Assembly: GCA_937872895.1 (NCBI GenBank)
Contig: CALMUP010000008.1
Coordinates: 289,613-353,612 of the forward strand
Length of the DNA: 64,000 nucleotides
From: an uncultured Verrucomicrobiota bacterium
GTDB taxonomy: Bacteria > Verrucomicrobiota > Kiritimatiellia > CAIVKH01
Direction of reading: 5' to 3'
The notes beneath the pieces are model-generated. The model was not told the DNA's origin and ran no database searches. It worked only from the letters and a program-made list of their open reading frames with translations. Numbering within the stretch: the first letter of the stretch is position 1; each line of letters opens with the position of its first letter. Below are positions 1-6,266 of this stretch, piece after piece. Made by a program: the position numbers and the translations under genes.

Positions 1-591
1 TATGCGGCCGAGATGGGCTACCGCGTCAAGCTGCTGGCCGTGGTCAAGAAACACGGCCACGCGGTCAGCGTGCGGGTGCATCCGGCGATGGTCCCGGTAA
101 ACCACATGATCGCCTCGGTCAGCGGTGTCTTCAACGCGGTCATGGTGTCGGGCGACATCGTTGGCGACACGCTGTACTACGGCCGCGGGGCGGGTCGCCT
201 CCCGACCGCCAGTGCGGTGCTGAGCGATGTCACCTCCGTGGCCCAGCAGTTGGCCACCCAGTCGCACCACCACCTGCCGACCTTCATCCCGGAAGGGGCC
301 ACTCCGGCCATCGAGCCGGTTGATGCCATCACCTGCCGCTCCTACCTGCGCCTGACCGTGCAGGACAAGCCGGGCGTGCTGGCGCGCGTCGCGAAGATCC
401 TCGGCGACCACGGGGTCAGCATCGCCACGATGATCCAGAAGGATGTCGAGGGCAAACCGGGCATGGCCGAGATGATCATGATGACCCACACCGCCAAGGA
501 AAGCGATTGCCGGGCCGCGCTGGCCCAGCTTGATGCGCTGGACGTGGTCGGTGCACCAGCCGTGCGTTTCCGCGTCGAGGATTTCACCTGA
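1..591 (+). CDS. hom: Homoserine dehydrogenase, C-terminal part (5'-truncated)
   Basis: The frame is open from base 1, so the start lies left of the window; 196 codons are visible. The enzyme reduces aspartate semialdehyde to homoserine with NAD(P)H at the branch to threonine and methionine. The visible part starts near the end of the catalytic domain (YRVKLLAV, then GRGAGRLPTASAV, both typical of homoserine dehydrogenases). It finishes with a C-terminal ACT domain at about window positions 340-585 (LRLTVQDKPGVLARVAKIL), the usual allosteric domain for threonine inhibition. The stop at 589-591 is 4 nt before the GTG of the next gene, so hom, the ApgM-like gene and lysC look like one operon. 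The nucleotide-binding domain cannot be assessed. Confidence 0.95.
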   Translation, partial: YAAEMGYRVKLLAVVKKHGHAVSVRVHPAMVPVNHMIASVSGVFNAVMVSGDIVGDTLYYGRGAGRLPTASAVLSDVTSVAQQLATQSHHHLPTFIPEGATPAIEPVDAITCRSYLRLTVQDKPGVLARVAKILGDHGVSIATMIQKDVEGKPGMAEMIMMTHTAKESDCRAALAQLDALDVVGAPAVRFRVEDFT

Positions 592-595
592 CACC

Positions 596-1762
596 GTGAA
601 GCGCGTATTGGTCATCTACGAAGGCGCGGCCGGTGAGGCGTCGGACGAACTGGAAGGGGCGACGCCGCTGGCGCTGGCCCGTTCCATCCGCGCCTCCGCA
701 CTGGCGACGCGCGGGGTGACCGGGGCCTTGTTCTGGGGGCCGGAAACCGTCGCAGACCGCACCGAGGCGGCGCTGGCGGTCCTGCTCGGGGCCGACCCGG
801 TGGAGGCCCGGAACCTCCGGCGTGGACCGGTCGAGGCGGCCGCCGTGGCCGGGCCGGGCCCGGGCTGGACCTATGCCTACCGCGGCAATCTCGTCGCCAC
901 CGACGGCATCGAGGTGCGCGAGAGCCGCGTCGGCGGCCTCAGTCTCGACGAAACGAAATGGTTGGGCGAGGCTTTGTCGGAACCCATGCGCGAGGCGGGG
1001 GCCCGTGTGCTGGTCACCGATGCCGGGCGGCTAGTGGTGACGCTCGACCGGTTGACCGGAGCGGTCGATCCGGGGCCATTTCCTGAAGTCGGATCGATGC
1101 TGGAGCCACCGCACCAGCGCAAGCCTACCGACCGTCAGCGTCTGATGGCGCGAGCTGCCGAGGTGTTATCCGGGGCATCACTCAACGAGGTGCGCGTCGA
1201 TCTCGGAGAAAACCCGGCCAATGGATTGTGGCTGTGGTCGGGCGGGCCGCCGGTAAGCGTTGCGAAACCGTGGCCGGTATCGGTCGAGAAACCTGTGCTG
1301 GTAACCAACAGCCCGTTGGCCCGCGGGTTGGCCTCGCTGTGGGGGACGCCGGTCTTGCCGCTGGGTGATGTCTGGTCGGAGGCGGGAACACCGGAACTGA
1401 TCGGCGCGGAGGACCTGTTCCAGGCCCTGTTGCGGCACGACCTGGTGGTCGTGTACGTCGAGGCACCCTTCGAGGGCGGACGGTTTGGCGGTGGTGTGGA
1501 GCAGGTCAAGGCACTCGACCGGCTCGACATCCATGTGCTCGGCCGGGTGCTCGAGGTGCTCGATCGTTTGGGCGACAACCACCGGATCATGGTGGCAGCC
1601 CTGCCTTCGGATGGCGTTTGGCTGGAACACACACCGGTCGTGCTGGCCGGGCGCGGGATCACGCCCGACCCGGTGGCCCGATGGGAAGAAACAAGTTGCA
1701 TGGAAGGCGCGTTGGGCCGGGTATCGGCCCGCCGTTGCCTCGCACAGATTGCAGGAGACTAA
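596..1762 (+). CDS. ApgM-family phosphomutase-like protein, candidate homoserine kinase
   Basis: 388 residues from GTG at 596. This start is chosen because it begins the typical MKRVLVIYEG strand and follows hom by 4 nt; a longer reading would run inside hom. The protein resembles the cofactor-independent phosphoglycerate mutase (ApgM/alkaline phosphatase superfamily) relatives called 'proposed homoserine kinase'. Visible features are the N-terminal strand followed by a DELEGATPL segment, and a C-terminal metal-site-like stretch (VVVYVEAPFEGG, LDRLGDNHRIMVAALPSDG). Sitting between homoserine dehydrogenase and aspartokinase with no thrB in the window, it is a reasonable candidate for the homoserine phosphorylation step. 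Position is the main argument; some expected metal ligands look degenerate (a P-S-D-G where H-T-P-D is usual). A mutase activity or non-catalytic role remains possible. Confidence 0.75.
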   Translation: MKRVLVIYEGAAGEASDELEGATPLALARSIRASALATRGVTGALFWGPETVADRTEAALAVLLGADPVEARNLRRGPVEAAAVAGPGPGWTYAYRGNLVATDGIEVRESRVGGLSLDETKWLGEALSEPMREAGARVLVTDAGRLVVTLDRLTGAVDPGPFPEVGSMLEPPHQRKPTDRQRLMARAAEVLSGASLNEVRVDLGENPANGLWLWSGGPPVSVAKPWPVSVEKPVLVTNSPLARGLASLWGTPVLPLGDVWSEAGTPELIGAEDLFQALLRHDLVVVYVEAPFEGGRFGGGVEQVKALDRLDIHVLGRVLEVLDRLGDNHRIMVAALPSDGVWLEHTPVVLAGRGITPDPVARWEETSCMEGALGRVSARRCLAQIAGD

Positions 1763-1766
1763 ACGT

Positions 1767-3011
1767 ATGGCATTGATCGTACAGAAGTATGGAGGCAGTT
1801 CCGTCGCGGATGCGGACTGCATGCGGCGGGTGGCCCGGCGCATCTTGAACACCCGCGACCAGGGCAACCAGGTGGTGGTCGTCGTCAGCGCGATGGGGGA
1901 CACGACCGATGACCTGATCGCCCTGGCCAAGCAGATCACTCCGGAGCCAAACGAGCGCGAACTGGACATGCTGATGGCCAGCGGCGAGCAGATCTCGTCG
2001 GCCATCCTCGCCATGGCGCTGCATGCAGAGGGAGCCGAGGCCATCGCAATGAGCGGTCCGCAGGCCGGCATCTACACCGACGGCGTGCACACCAAGGCGA
2101 AGATCCGCGACATCAAGCCGAAACGGATCTTCCAGCAGCTCAAGCAGGGCAAGGTCGTCATCATCGCCGGCTTCCAGGGGCTCAATCCCAACGAGGACAT
2201 CGCCACGTTGGGCCGGGGTGGCTCCGACACCACCGCGGTGGCGCTGGCCGCCGCGCTGAAGGCCGACCGCTGCCAGATCCTCAAGGATGTCGAGGGCGTG
2301 TACACCGCGAATCCGCGCGTGGTGCCCGAGGCGGTCAAGCTGGACGAGATCGCCTACGACGAGATGCTGGAACTGGCCAGCCTCGGCTCGGAGGTGCTGC
2401 AGTCGCGTGCCGTCGAATTCGCCAAGAAATTCGGGGTCACGCTGGAAGTCATGTCGAGTTTTGTCGAGAAACCGGGAACATTGGTACGTGAAGAGGTGAA
2501 GAACATGGAAGATATCGTCGTTCGTGGAGTGGCCGCCGACAAGGGACAGGCCAAGGTGACCATCGCGGGCGTGCCCGACAAGCCGGGCGTGGCCGCCGAG
2601 GTGTTCAAGGAGCTGGCCGCGTCCAGCATCAACGTGGACATGATCGTCCAGAACGTCAGCGACAAGGGCGTGACCGACATCTCGTTCACCGTGCCCGCCG
2701 GCGAGGTCGGCAAGACCCGCAAGACGCTGACCAAGCTGGCCGGCCATCTCGGCGACCGCCAGCCGGACATCGACGAGGACATCGCGAAGATCAGCATCGT
2801 CGGCGTCGGCATGCGCAGCCACTCGGGCGTCGCGTTCCGGATGTTCGACGCGCTGGCCAAGGCCAAGATCAACATCAGCATGATCGCCACCTCCGAGATC
2901 AAGATCTCGGTGGTGATCAAGAAGGCGCACGCCGACAAGGCCGTGCAGACCCTGCACAAGGTGTTCGAGCTGGAGAAGCAGACCGCGAAAAAGGCGACCA
3001 GGAAAAAGTAG
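1767..3011 (+). CDS. lysC: Aspartate kinase with tandem ACT domains
   Basis: 414 residues. ATG at 1767 is preceded by GCAGGAG at 1751-1757 and by the stop of the previous gene 4 nt upstream; an in-frame extension to 1485 would run inside that gene. It phosphorylates aspartate, the first step to lysine, threonine, methionine and isoleucine. The amino-acid kinase domain occupies about residues 1-230 (KYGGSS near the N-terminus, MASGEQISS, GRGGSDTTAVALA). Two ACT domains follow at about 265-400 (AKVTIAGVPDKPGVAAEVF; KISIVGVGMRSHSGVAFRMF), as in the alpha subunit of bacterial lysine-sensitive aspartokinases. Length is normal for the monofunctional enzyme. An internal start for a separate beta subunit, known in other bacteria, is possible: GAAGAGGTGAAGAACATG near 2489-2506 has an SD-like run before an in-frame ATG. 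Confidence 0.96.
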   Translation: MALIVQKYGGSSVADADCMRRVARRILNTRDQGNQVVVVVSAMGDTTDDLIALAKQITPEPNERELDMLMASGEQISSAILAMALHAEGAEAIAMSGPQAGIYTDGVHTKAKIRDIKPKRIFQQLKQGKVVIIAGFQGLNPNEDIATLGRGGSDTTAVALAAALKADRCQILKDVEGVYTANPRVVPEAVKLDEIAYDEMLELASLGSEVLQSRAVEFAKKFGVTLEVMSSFVEKPGTLVREEVKNMEDIVVRGVAADKGQAKVTIAGVPDKPGVAAEVFKELAASSINVDMIVQNVSDKGVTDISFTVPAGEVGKTRKTLTKLAGHLGDRQPDIDEDIAKISIVGVGMRSHSGVAFRMFDALAKAKINISMIATSEIKISVVIKKAHADKAVQTLHKVFELEKQTAKKATRKK

Positions 3012-3018
3012 TGCTTAT

Positions 3019-3112
3019 AACCACGAATAGACACGAAGAAACACGAATGGTGCGGCGGGGCGAGCCGATGTCATGGGCTCAATTCGAGTTGATTGGTGTT
3101 TATTGGTGGTTG
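3019..3112. repeat. Extragenic inverted repeat of the 'CCACGAATAGACACGAA' type
   Basis: Left arm 3019-3050 is built from a repeated (A)CACGAAT-like unit (AACCACGAATAGACACGAAG and onward). The reverse complement of 3081-3112 (AACCACCAATAAACACCAAT and onward) matches it at roughly 26 of 32 positions. The arms flank about 30 bp of GC-rich DNA. The element fills most of the 132 bp gap between lysC and cimA and encodes nothing. I recall related CACGAAT repeats between genes in PVC and deltaproteobacterial genomes; that is from memory, not a search. Confidence 0.7.
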
Positions 3113-3143
3113 ATGTGAAACGCCGGTACGGAAGGACAAAGAA

Positions 3144-4730
3144 ATGAAGAAAATCGAGATCTACGACACGACCCTGCGCGATGGCGCACAGGGTGAGGGC
3201 ATTTCCTTTTCCGGTATCGGCAAGATCCGCGTCGCGAAGATCCTCGACGAGCTCGGCGTGGACTACATCGAGGGCGGTTACGCGGCCTCGAACCCGAAGG
3301 ACATGGAATTCTTCCGCGAGATCCGGAAGGAGTCGCTGAAGCATGCCCGGATCGCCGCGTTCGGCAGTACCCGCCGGGCCGGGGTCAAGGCGGCGGAGGA
3401 TGCCGGTTGCCGTGCGTTGATCGAGGCCGACACGCCGGTGGTCACCATCTTCGGCAAGAGCTGGGCCTTCCATGTCCACGAGGTCCTGCGCACCACCGAG
3501 GAGGAGAACCGCGCGATGATCGCCGACACCGTCCGTTTCCTGAAGGAGAACGGCCGCGAGGTGATCTATGACGCCGAGCACTTCTTCGACGGCTACAAGG
3601 ACTCGCCCGCCCATGCGCTGGCCACGTTGCGCGCGGCCAAGGAGGCGGGCGCGGACCGCCTCGTCCTGTGCGACACCAACGGGGGCACGCCGTACTTCGA
3701 GGTCGGCGACATCACCCGCGAGGTGCTCAGGCAGTTCGGCGCGAACATCGGCATCCACACCCACAACGATTCGGAACTCGGCGTGGCCAACTCGCTCGAG
3801 GCGATCCGCTGCGGCGCGATGCACGTGCAGGGCACGATCAACGGCTTCGGCGAACGCTGCGGCAATGCCAACCTCTGCTCGATCATCCCCAACCTCGGCC
3901 TCAAGATGGGCTACCAGGTCCTGGCCGCCCCGGAAAAACTCGGGCAGCTCAAGGCGGTGGCCGACTTCGTGTACGAGATGGCCAACGTGCGCCCGAACGA
4001 CAAGGCGGCCTTCGTCGGCCACAGCGCCTTCGCGCACAAGGCCGGCATGCACGTGGACGGCGTGAACAAGAACCCGCACAGCTTCGAGCACATCCGGCCC
4101 GAGCAGGTCGGCAACCAGCGCCGCGTGCTGATCTCGGAACTGTCCGGCACCAGCAACGTGTTCCTCAAGGCGGTGGAGATGGGCCTGAACCTCGACAAGA
4201 AATCGCCCGAGGTGAAGGACATCCTGAAGGAACTCGAGGTCATGGAGAAGAAGGGCTACGAGTTCGAGGCCGCCGAGGCCTCGTTCAAGCTGCTCATCCA
4301 GAAGGTGCTCAAGGCCCACAAGCCGTTCTTCTCGCTGGATGCCTTCCGGGTCATCGTCGAGAAGCGCGAAAAGGACCAGCCCTGCATCTCCGAGGCGACG
4401 GTCAAGCTCAGCGTCAACGGCAAGGTCCTGCACACCGTGGGCGAGGGGGATGGTCCGGTCGATGCGCTCAACAACGCGATGCGCAAGGCGCTGGCCGCCG
4501 AGTACCCGCGCATCGGCGAAGTCCAGCTCGTCGACTACCGTGTCCGTATCCTCGATCCGGAAACCGCGACCGCGGCCAAGACCCGCGTGCTCATCGAATC
4601 CAGCGACGGCGAACAGACCTGGGGCACGGTCGGCGTCTCGACCAACCTGATCGAAGCCTCGTGGGAAGCGCTGGTGGACAGCGTCGAGTACAAGCTGTTC
4701 CTGGACGAGTCGAAGAAGGGGATTAAGTAG
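3144..4730 (+). CDS. cimA: (R)-citramalate synthase
   Basis: 528 residues with ATG at 3144 after GGAAGGACAAAG. It condenses acetyl-CoA with pyruvate to citramalate, the first step of the threonine-independent route to 2-oxobutyrate and isoleucine. The HMGL-like TIM barrel has the family signature DTTLRDGAQGEG at residues 7-18, HTHNDSELGVANS and the GNANLCSI segment. The C-terminal LeuA-type regulatory domain covers about residues 395-525. The sequence reads as the long citramalate-synthase family (about 520-540 residues; FSLDAFRVIVEK, STNLIEASWEALVDS) rather than 2-isopropylmalate synthase or homocitrate synthase. Its place after hom and lysC groups the aspartate-family and isoleucine entry enzymes. 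It is separated from lysC by the 3019-3112 repeat, so it may have its own promoter. Confidence 0.95.
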   Translation: MKKIEIYDTTLRDGAQGEGISFSGIGKIRVAKILDELGVDYIEGGYAASNPKDMEFFREIRKESLKHARIAAFGSTRRAGVKAAEDAGCRALIEADTPVVTIFGKSWAFHVHEVLRTTEEENRAMIADTVRFLKENGREVIYDAEHFFDGYKDSPAHALATLRAAKEAGADRLVLCDTNGGTPYFEVGDITREVLRQFGANIGIHTHNDSELGVANSLEAIRCGAMHVQGTINGFGERCGNANLCSIIPNLGLKMGYQVLAAPEKLGQLKAVADFVYEMANVRPNDKAAFVGHSAFAHKAGMHVDGVNKNPHSFEHIRPEQVGNQRRVLISELSGTSNVFLKAVEMGLNLDKKSPEVKDILKELEVMEKKGYEFEAAEASFKLLIQKVLKAHKPFFSLDAFRVIVEKREKDQPCISEATVKLSVNGKVLHTVGEGDGPVDALNNAMRKALAAEYPRIGEVQLVDYRVRILDPETATAAKTRVLIESSDGEQTWGTVGVSTNLIEASWEALVDSVEYKLFLDESKKGIK

Positions 4731-4746
4731 TCCTAAATGCAAGCAG

Positions 4747-4770
4747 TACATGGTATTGCGCAATCATGTA
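4747..4770. promoter_or_regulatory. Palindrome upstream of vapB1, possible operator
   Basis: TACATG (4747-4752) and CATGTA (4765-4770) enclose a perfect 10-bp palindrome ATTGCGCAAT (4755-4764). It lies between the cimA stop and vapB1. VapB-type antitoxins usually repress their own operon through palindromes, so an operator is reasonable, but the site is about 65 bp upstream of the start codon. Its core TTGCGCAA also occurs at 6201-6208, on the other side of the toxin-antitoxin pair. Confidence 0.4.
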
Positions 4771-4813
4771 TGCAAATGTGGCTTGAGTTGTCATCATTAT
4801 GCTGCTAACTACA

Positions 4814-4826
4814 CCTCTCGAAGAGG
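4814..4826 (+). promoter_or_regulatory. Hairpin holding the vapB1 Shine-Dalgarno
   Basis: CCTCT-CGA-AGAGG is a perfect inverted repeat. Its right arm AGAGG (4822-4826) is also the only SD candidate, 9 nt before the vapB1 ATG at 4836. It could act as a translation-limiting hairpin in RNA or as a DNA operator half-site pair; the sequence does not decide between them. Confidence 0.45.
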
Positions 4827-4835
4827 ATCACCATC

Positions 4836-5060
4836 ATGCGTGTCACGGTTGATATTGATGAAAAAAGTCTGGCGACGGTCATGAAGCTGACCGGCGAAGG
4901 CAACAAGGGGCCGGCTCTGACCAAGGCCGTGCACGAATTCATTCGTCGACGCAAGTTGTCCGAATTTGGCCGGATGATTCGGGAAAGTGCTTTCGACTAT
5001 CCCGATGAGCGGGCGAACGATTCGATAACGAATCCCATACCACCCGCGCGCGAGCGTTGA
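4836..5060 (+). CDS. vapB: VapB-family antitoxin (module 1)
   Basis: 74 residues. The N-terminal strand MRVTVDIDEKSLATVMKLTG and the following helix with ALTKAVHEFIRRRKL are typical of the PF09957-type VapB antitoxins, which start with a ribbon-helix-helix-like DNA-binding segment. The C-terminal tail (FGRMIRESAFDYPDERAND) is the kind of flexible, acidic-basic segment that wraps the toxin. The adjacent downstream PIN-domain gene completes the module. The expected role is to neutralise VapC1 and repress the operon. The SD (AGAGG) lies in a perfect hairpin at 4814-4826. Confidence 0.88.
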   Translation: MRVTVDIDEKSLATVMKLTGEGNKGPALTKAVHEFIRRRKLSEFGRMIRESAFDYPDERANDSITNPIPPARER

Positions 5061-5065
5061 CACGC

Positions 5066-5479
5066 ATGGTGTTTGTGGATTCATCCGTCTGGATCGAGGC
5101 GTTGCGGCGCGAAGGGCGCATCGAGGTGAAACTGGCGATGGAAGCATTGCTGGAGGCGGATGCGGTGGTGATCTGCTCCCCGGTTCGGCTTGAGGTGCTG
5201 GGTGCCGCTTCTTCGCATGAGCGTCGGCGGATCAACACCTATCTTTCCGAGGTGATGCACCGATCCTGCCATCCTTCCGACTGGGAGAGGGCGCTTGCCT
5301 TATCATGGCGACTGCGTGACCGCGGTGTAATCGTGGCCTGGATGGATGTGTTGATCGCGTCCATGGCCCTGCATGACGGCGAGCCGATATACGCCATCGA
5401 CAACCATTTCGAGCTCATCGCGCGCGAAACCGGCTTGAATCTCTATCAGCCGGGGTATGGTGGTGCGTACCGTCGGTAA
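5066..5479 (+). CDS. vapC: VapC-family PIN-domain ribonuclease toxin (module 1)
   Basis: 137 residues from ATG at 5066. A TTG at 5057 that overlaps the vapB1 stop would add three residues (TR before MVFVDSS), but PIN domains normally begin almost directly with this strand. The PIN acidic residues are all present: D in VFVDSSVWIEAL, E in SPVRLEVLGA, D in VAWMDVLIASMAL and D in YAIDNHFELIA. VapC toxins are Mg-dependent RNases that cut tRNA or rRNA and stop translation. It is translationally coupled to the antitoxin. The toxin looks intact, not decayed. Confidence 0.9.
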   Translation: MVFVDSSVWIEALRREGRIEVKLAMEALLEADAVVICSPVRLEVLGAASSHERRRINTYLSEVMHRSCHPSDWERALALSWRLRDRGVIVAWMDVLIASMALHDGEPIYAIDNHFELIARETGLNLYQPGYGGAYRR

Positions 5480-5502
5480 TTCCCGGCGGCGTGAAGATAT
5501 TT

Positions 5503-5538
5503 TTGACACGGTTCACTCGTACATGTAAGTTTACATGT
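5503..5538 (+). promoter_or_regulatory. vapB2 promoter with overlapping palindromic operator
   Basis: A consensus -35 TTGACA (5503-5508) is followed by a 17-bp spacer and a weak -10 TAAGTT (5526-5531). A perfect inverted repeat ACATGTAA-GT-TTACATGT occupies 5521-5538, covering the -10, and ends at the base before the vapB2 ATG (5539). Predicted transcription would begin at about the start codon, giving a leaderless mRNA; no SD is visible. The geometry fits autorepression by steric occlusion. Confidence 0.6.
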
Positions 5539-5796
5539 ATGAGCATTAAAACGATTGCGGTTGATGCGAAGGTTTATGAGCGTTTGACCCGTTTGAAGCG
5601 GGAGGATGAGTCGTACTCCAAGGCGATGGATCGCCTGATGATGCAGGCTGCTGGCAACAAGACCGGTGCAGCGATTCACGATCGACTTTCTTCTCTGCGC
5701 GCGACGCCGCTGACCGACCGTGAAGCTGGTGCCATGCACAAGGTCGTCGAGGGACATCGCCGCAAGGAGTCGTGGCCACATCATGATATGCGTTGA
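5539..5796 (+). CDS. vapB: VapB-type antitoxin (COG1753/DUF217-like, module 2)
   Basis: 85 residues. ATG at 5539 is chosen because MSIKTIAVDAKVYERL is the normal N-terminus of this antitoxin family; a longer reading from GTG 5491 would cross the promoter and operator. The family has a short CopG-like DNA-binding start (VDAKVYERLTRLKREDESYSKAMDRLM) and a helical toxin-binding tail. It is not related to the module 1 antitoxin in sequence. Its 3' end overlaps the toxin gene by 14 bp, and the toxin SD (AAGGAG, 5764-5769) lies inside it, so translation is coupled. The 5' end looks leaderless. Confidence 0.85.
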   Translation: MSIKTIAVDAKVYERLTRLKREDESYSKAMDRLMMQAAGNKTGAAIHDRLSSLRATPLTDREAGAMHKVVEGHRRKESWPHHDMR

Positions 5797-6190
5797 TACG
5801 ACGGTGCTCGTTGATTTGTGGCGCGGCAAAGACCTTGCGGACAGCCGGGGGCGGGTGCTTTTGCAGCGCTTCGCCGGAGAGGTGTTTGCCATTCCATGCG
5901 CCGCTGCCGGGGAGTTCTTGGAGGGCGCGGCTTACCTGTCCGACCAGCGACTTCAGGAGGCTCTCCTGTTTCTGGAACTGATGGATGTGCTGCCTCAGTC
6001 GCGCGAGACGGCCATACACTTCGCAAGGGCGGTCGCATTCCTGCGGCGATCAGGCAAGCTGAAGGGTGCCTCGAAATTCGATCTCTGGAACGCCGCGACC
6101 GCCATGGAACATGGAGCACGGTTTCTCACGAGGAATCCCCGCGATTTCGAGGGCATTCCCGGTTTGCTTCTGGAAGGATACACCCTGTAG
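5783..6190 (+). CDS. vapC: VapC-family PIN-domain ribonuclease toxin (module 2)
   Basis: 135 residues from ATG at 5783 ([15 protein letters not shown]), 13 nt after AAGGAG and inside the end of vapB2. The PIN residues are present: D in VDTTVLVD, E in [11 protein letters not shown] in [12 protein letters not shown], and the family-typical [14 protein letters not shown] end. It is predicted to be a Mg-dependent RNase held inactive by VapB2. It diverges strongly from VapC1, so the two modules arrived separately and do not come from a local duplication. No rho-independent terminator follows, but a perfect palindrome lies at 6202-6218. Confidence 0.88.
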   Translation: MICVDTTVLVDLWRGKDLADSRGRVLLQRFAGEVFAIPCAAAGEFLEGAAYLSDQRLQEALLFLELMDVLPQSRETAIHFARAVAFLRRSGKLKGASKFDLWNAATAMEHGARFLTRNPRDFEGIPGLLLEGYTL

Positions 6191-6201
6191 CAGTGCCTTC
6201 T

Positions 6202-6218
6202 TGCGCAACAGTTGCGCA
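6202..6218. promoter_or_regulatory. Perfect palindrome upstream of valS
   Basis: TGCGCAAC-A-GTTGCGCA, 8-bp arms around one base, sits 12 bp after the vapC2 stop and about 49 bp before the valS ATG. There is no T-run, so it is not a typical terminator. It may be an operator or an mRNA hairpin for valS. A -10-like TATATC (6238-6243) follows. Confidence 0.35.
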
Positions 6219-6266
6219 CCGGTGCCGCGTCTGGCACTATATCCCCTCACGAAACGGGAACCTGAC

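Noticed and set aside
1659-2957. Minus-strand 432-codon frame opposite lysC
   Set aside because: Antisense frame of a clear aspartokinase gene, His/Asp/Gly-rich with no recognisable domain.
3015-4763. Long minus-strand open frame opposite cimA
   Set aside because: It is a mirror frame of high-GC cimA coding sequence, of low complexity (His/Leu/Val/Gly-rich), and its N-terminal and C-terminal ends are repeat DNA. It has no SD and no family resemblance.
6191-6266. T-box riboswitch before valS
   Set aside because: The gap is only 76 nt, with no specifier stem or T-box consensus; T-boxes need about 200 nt.
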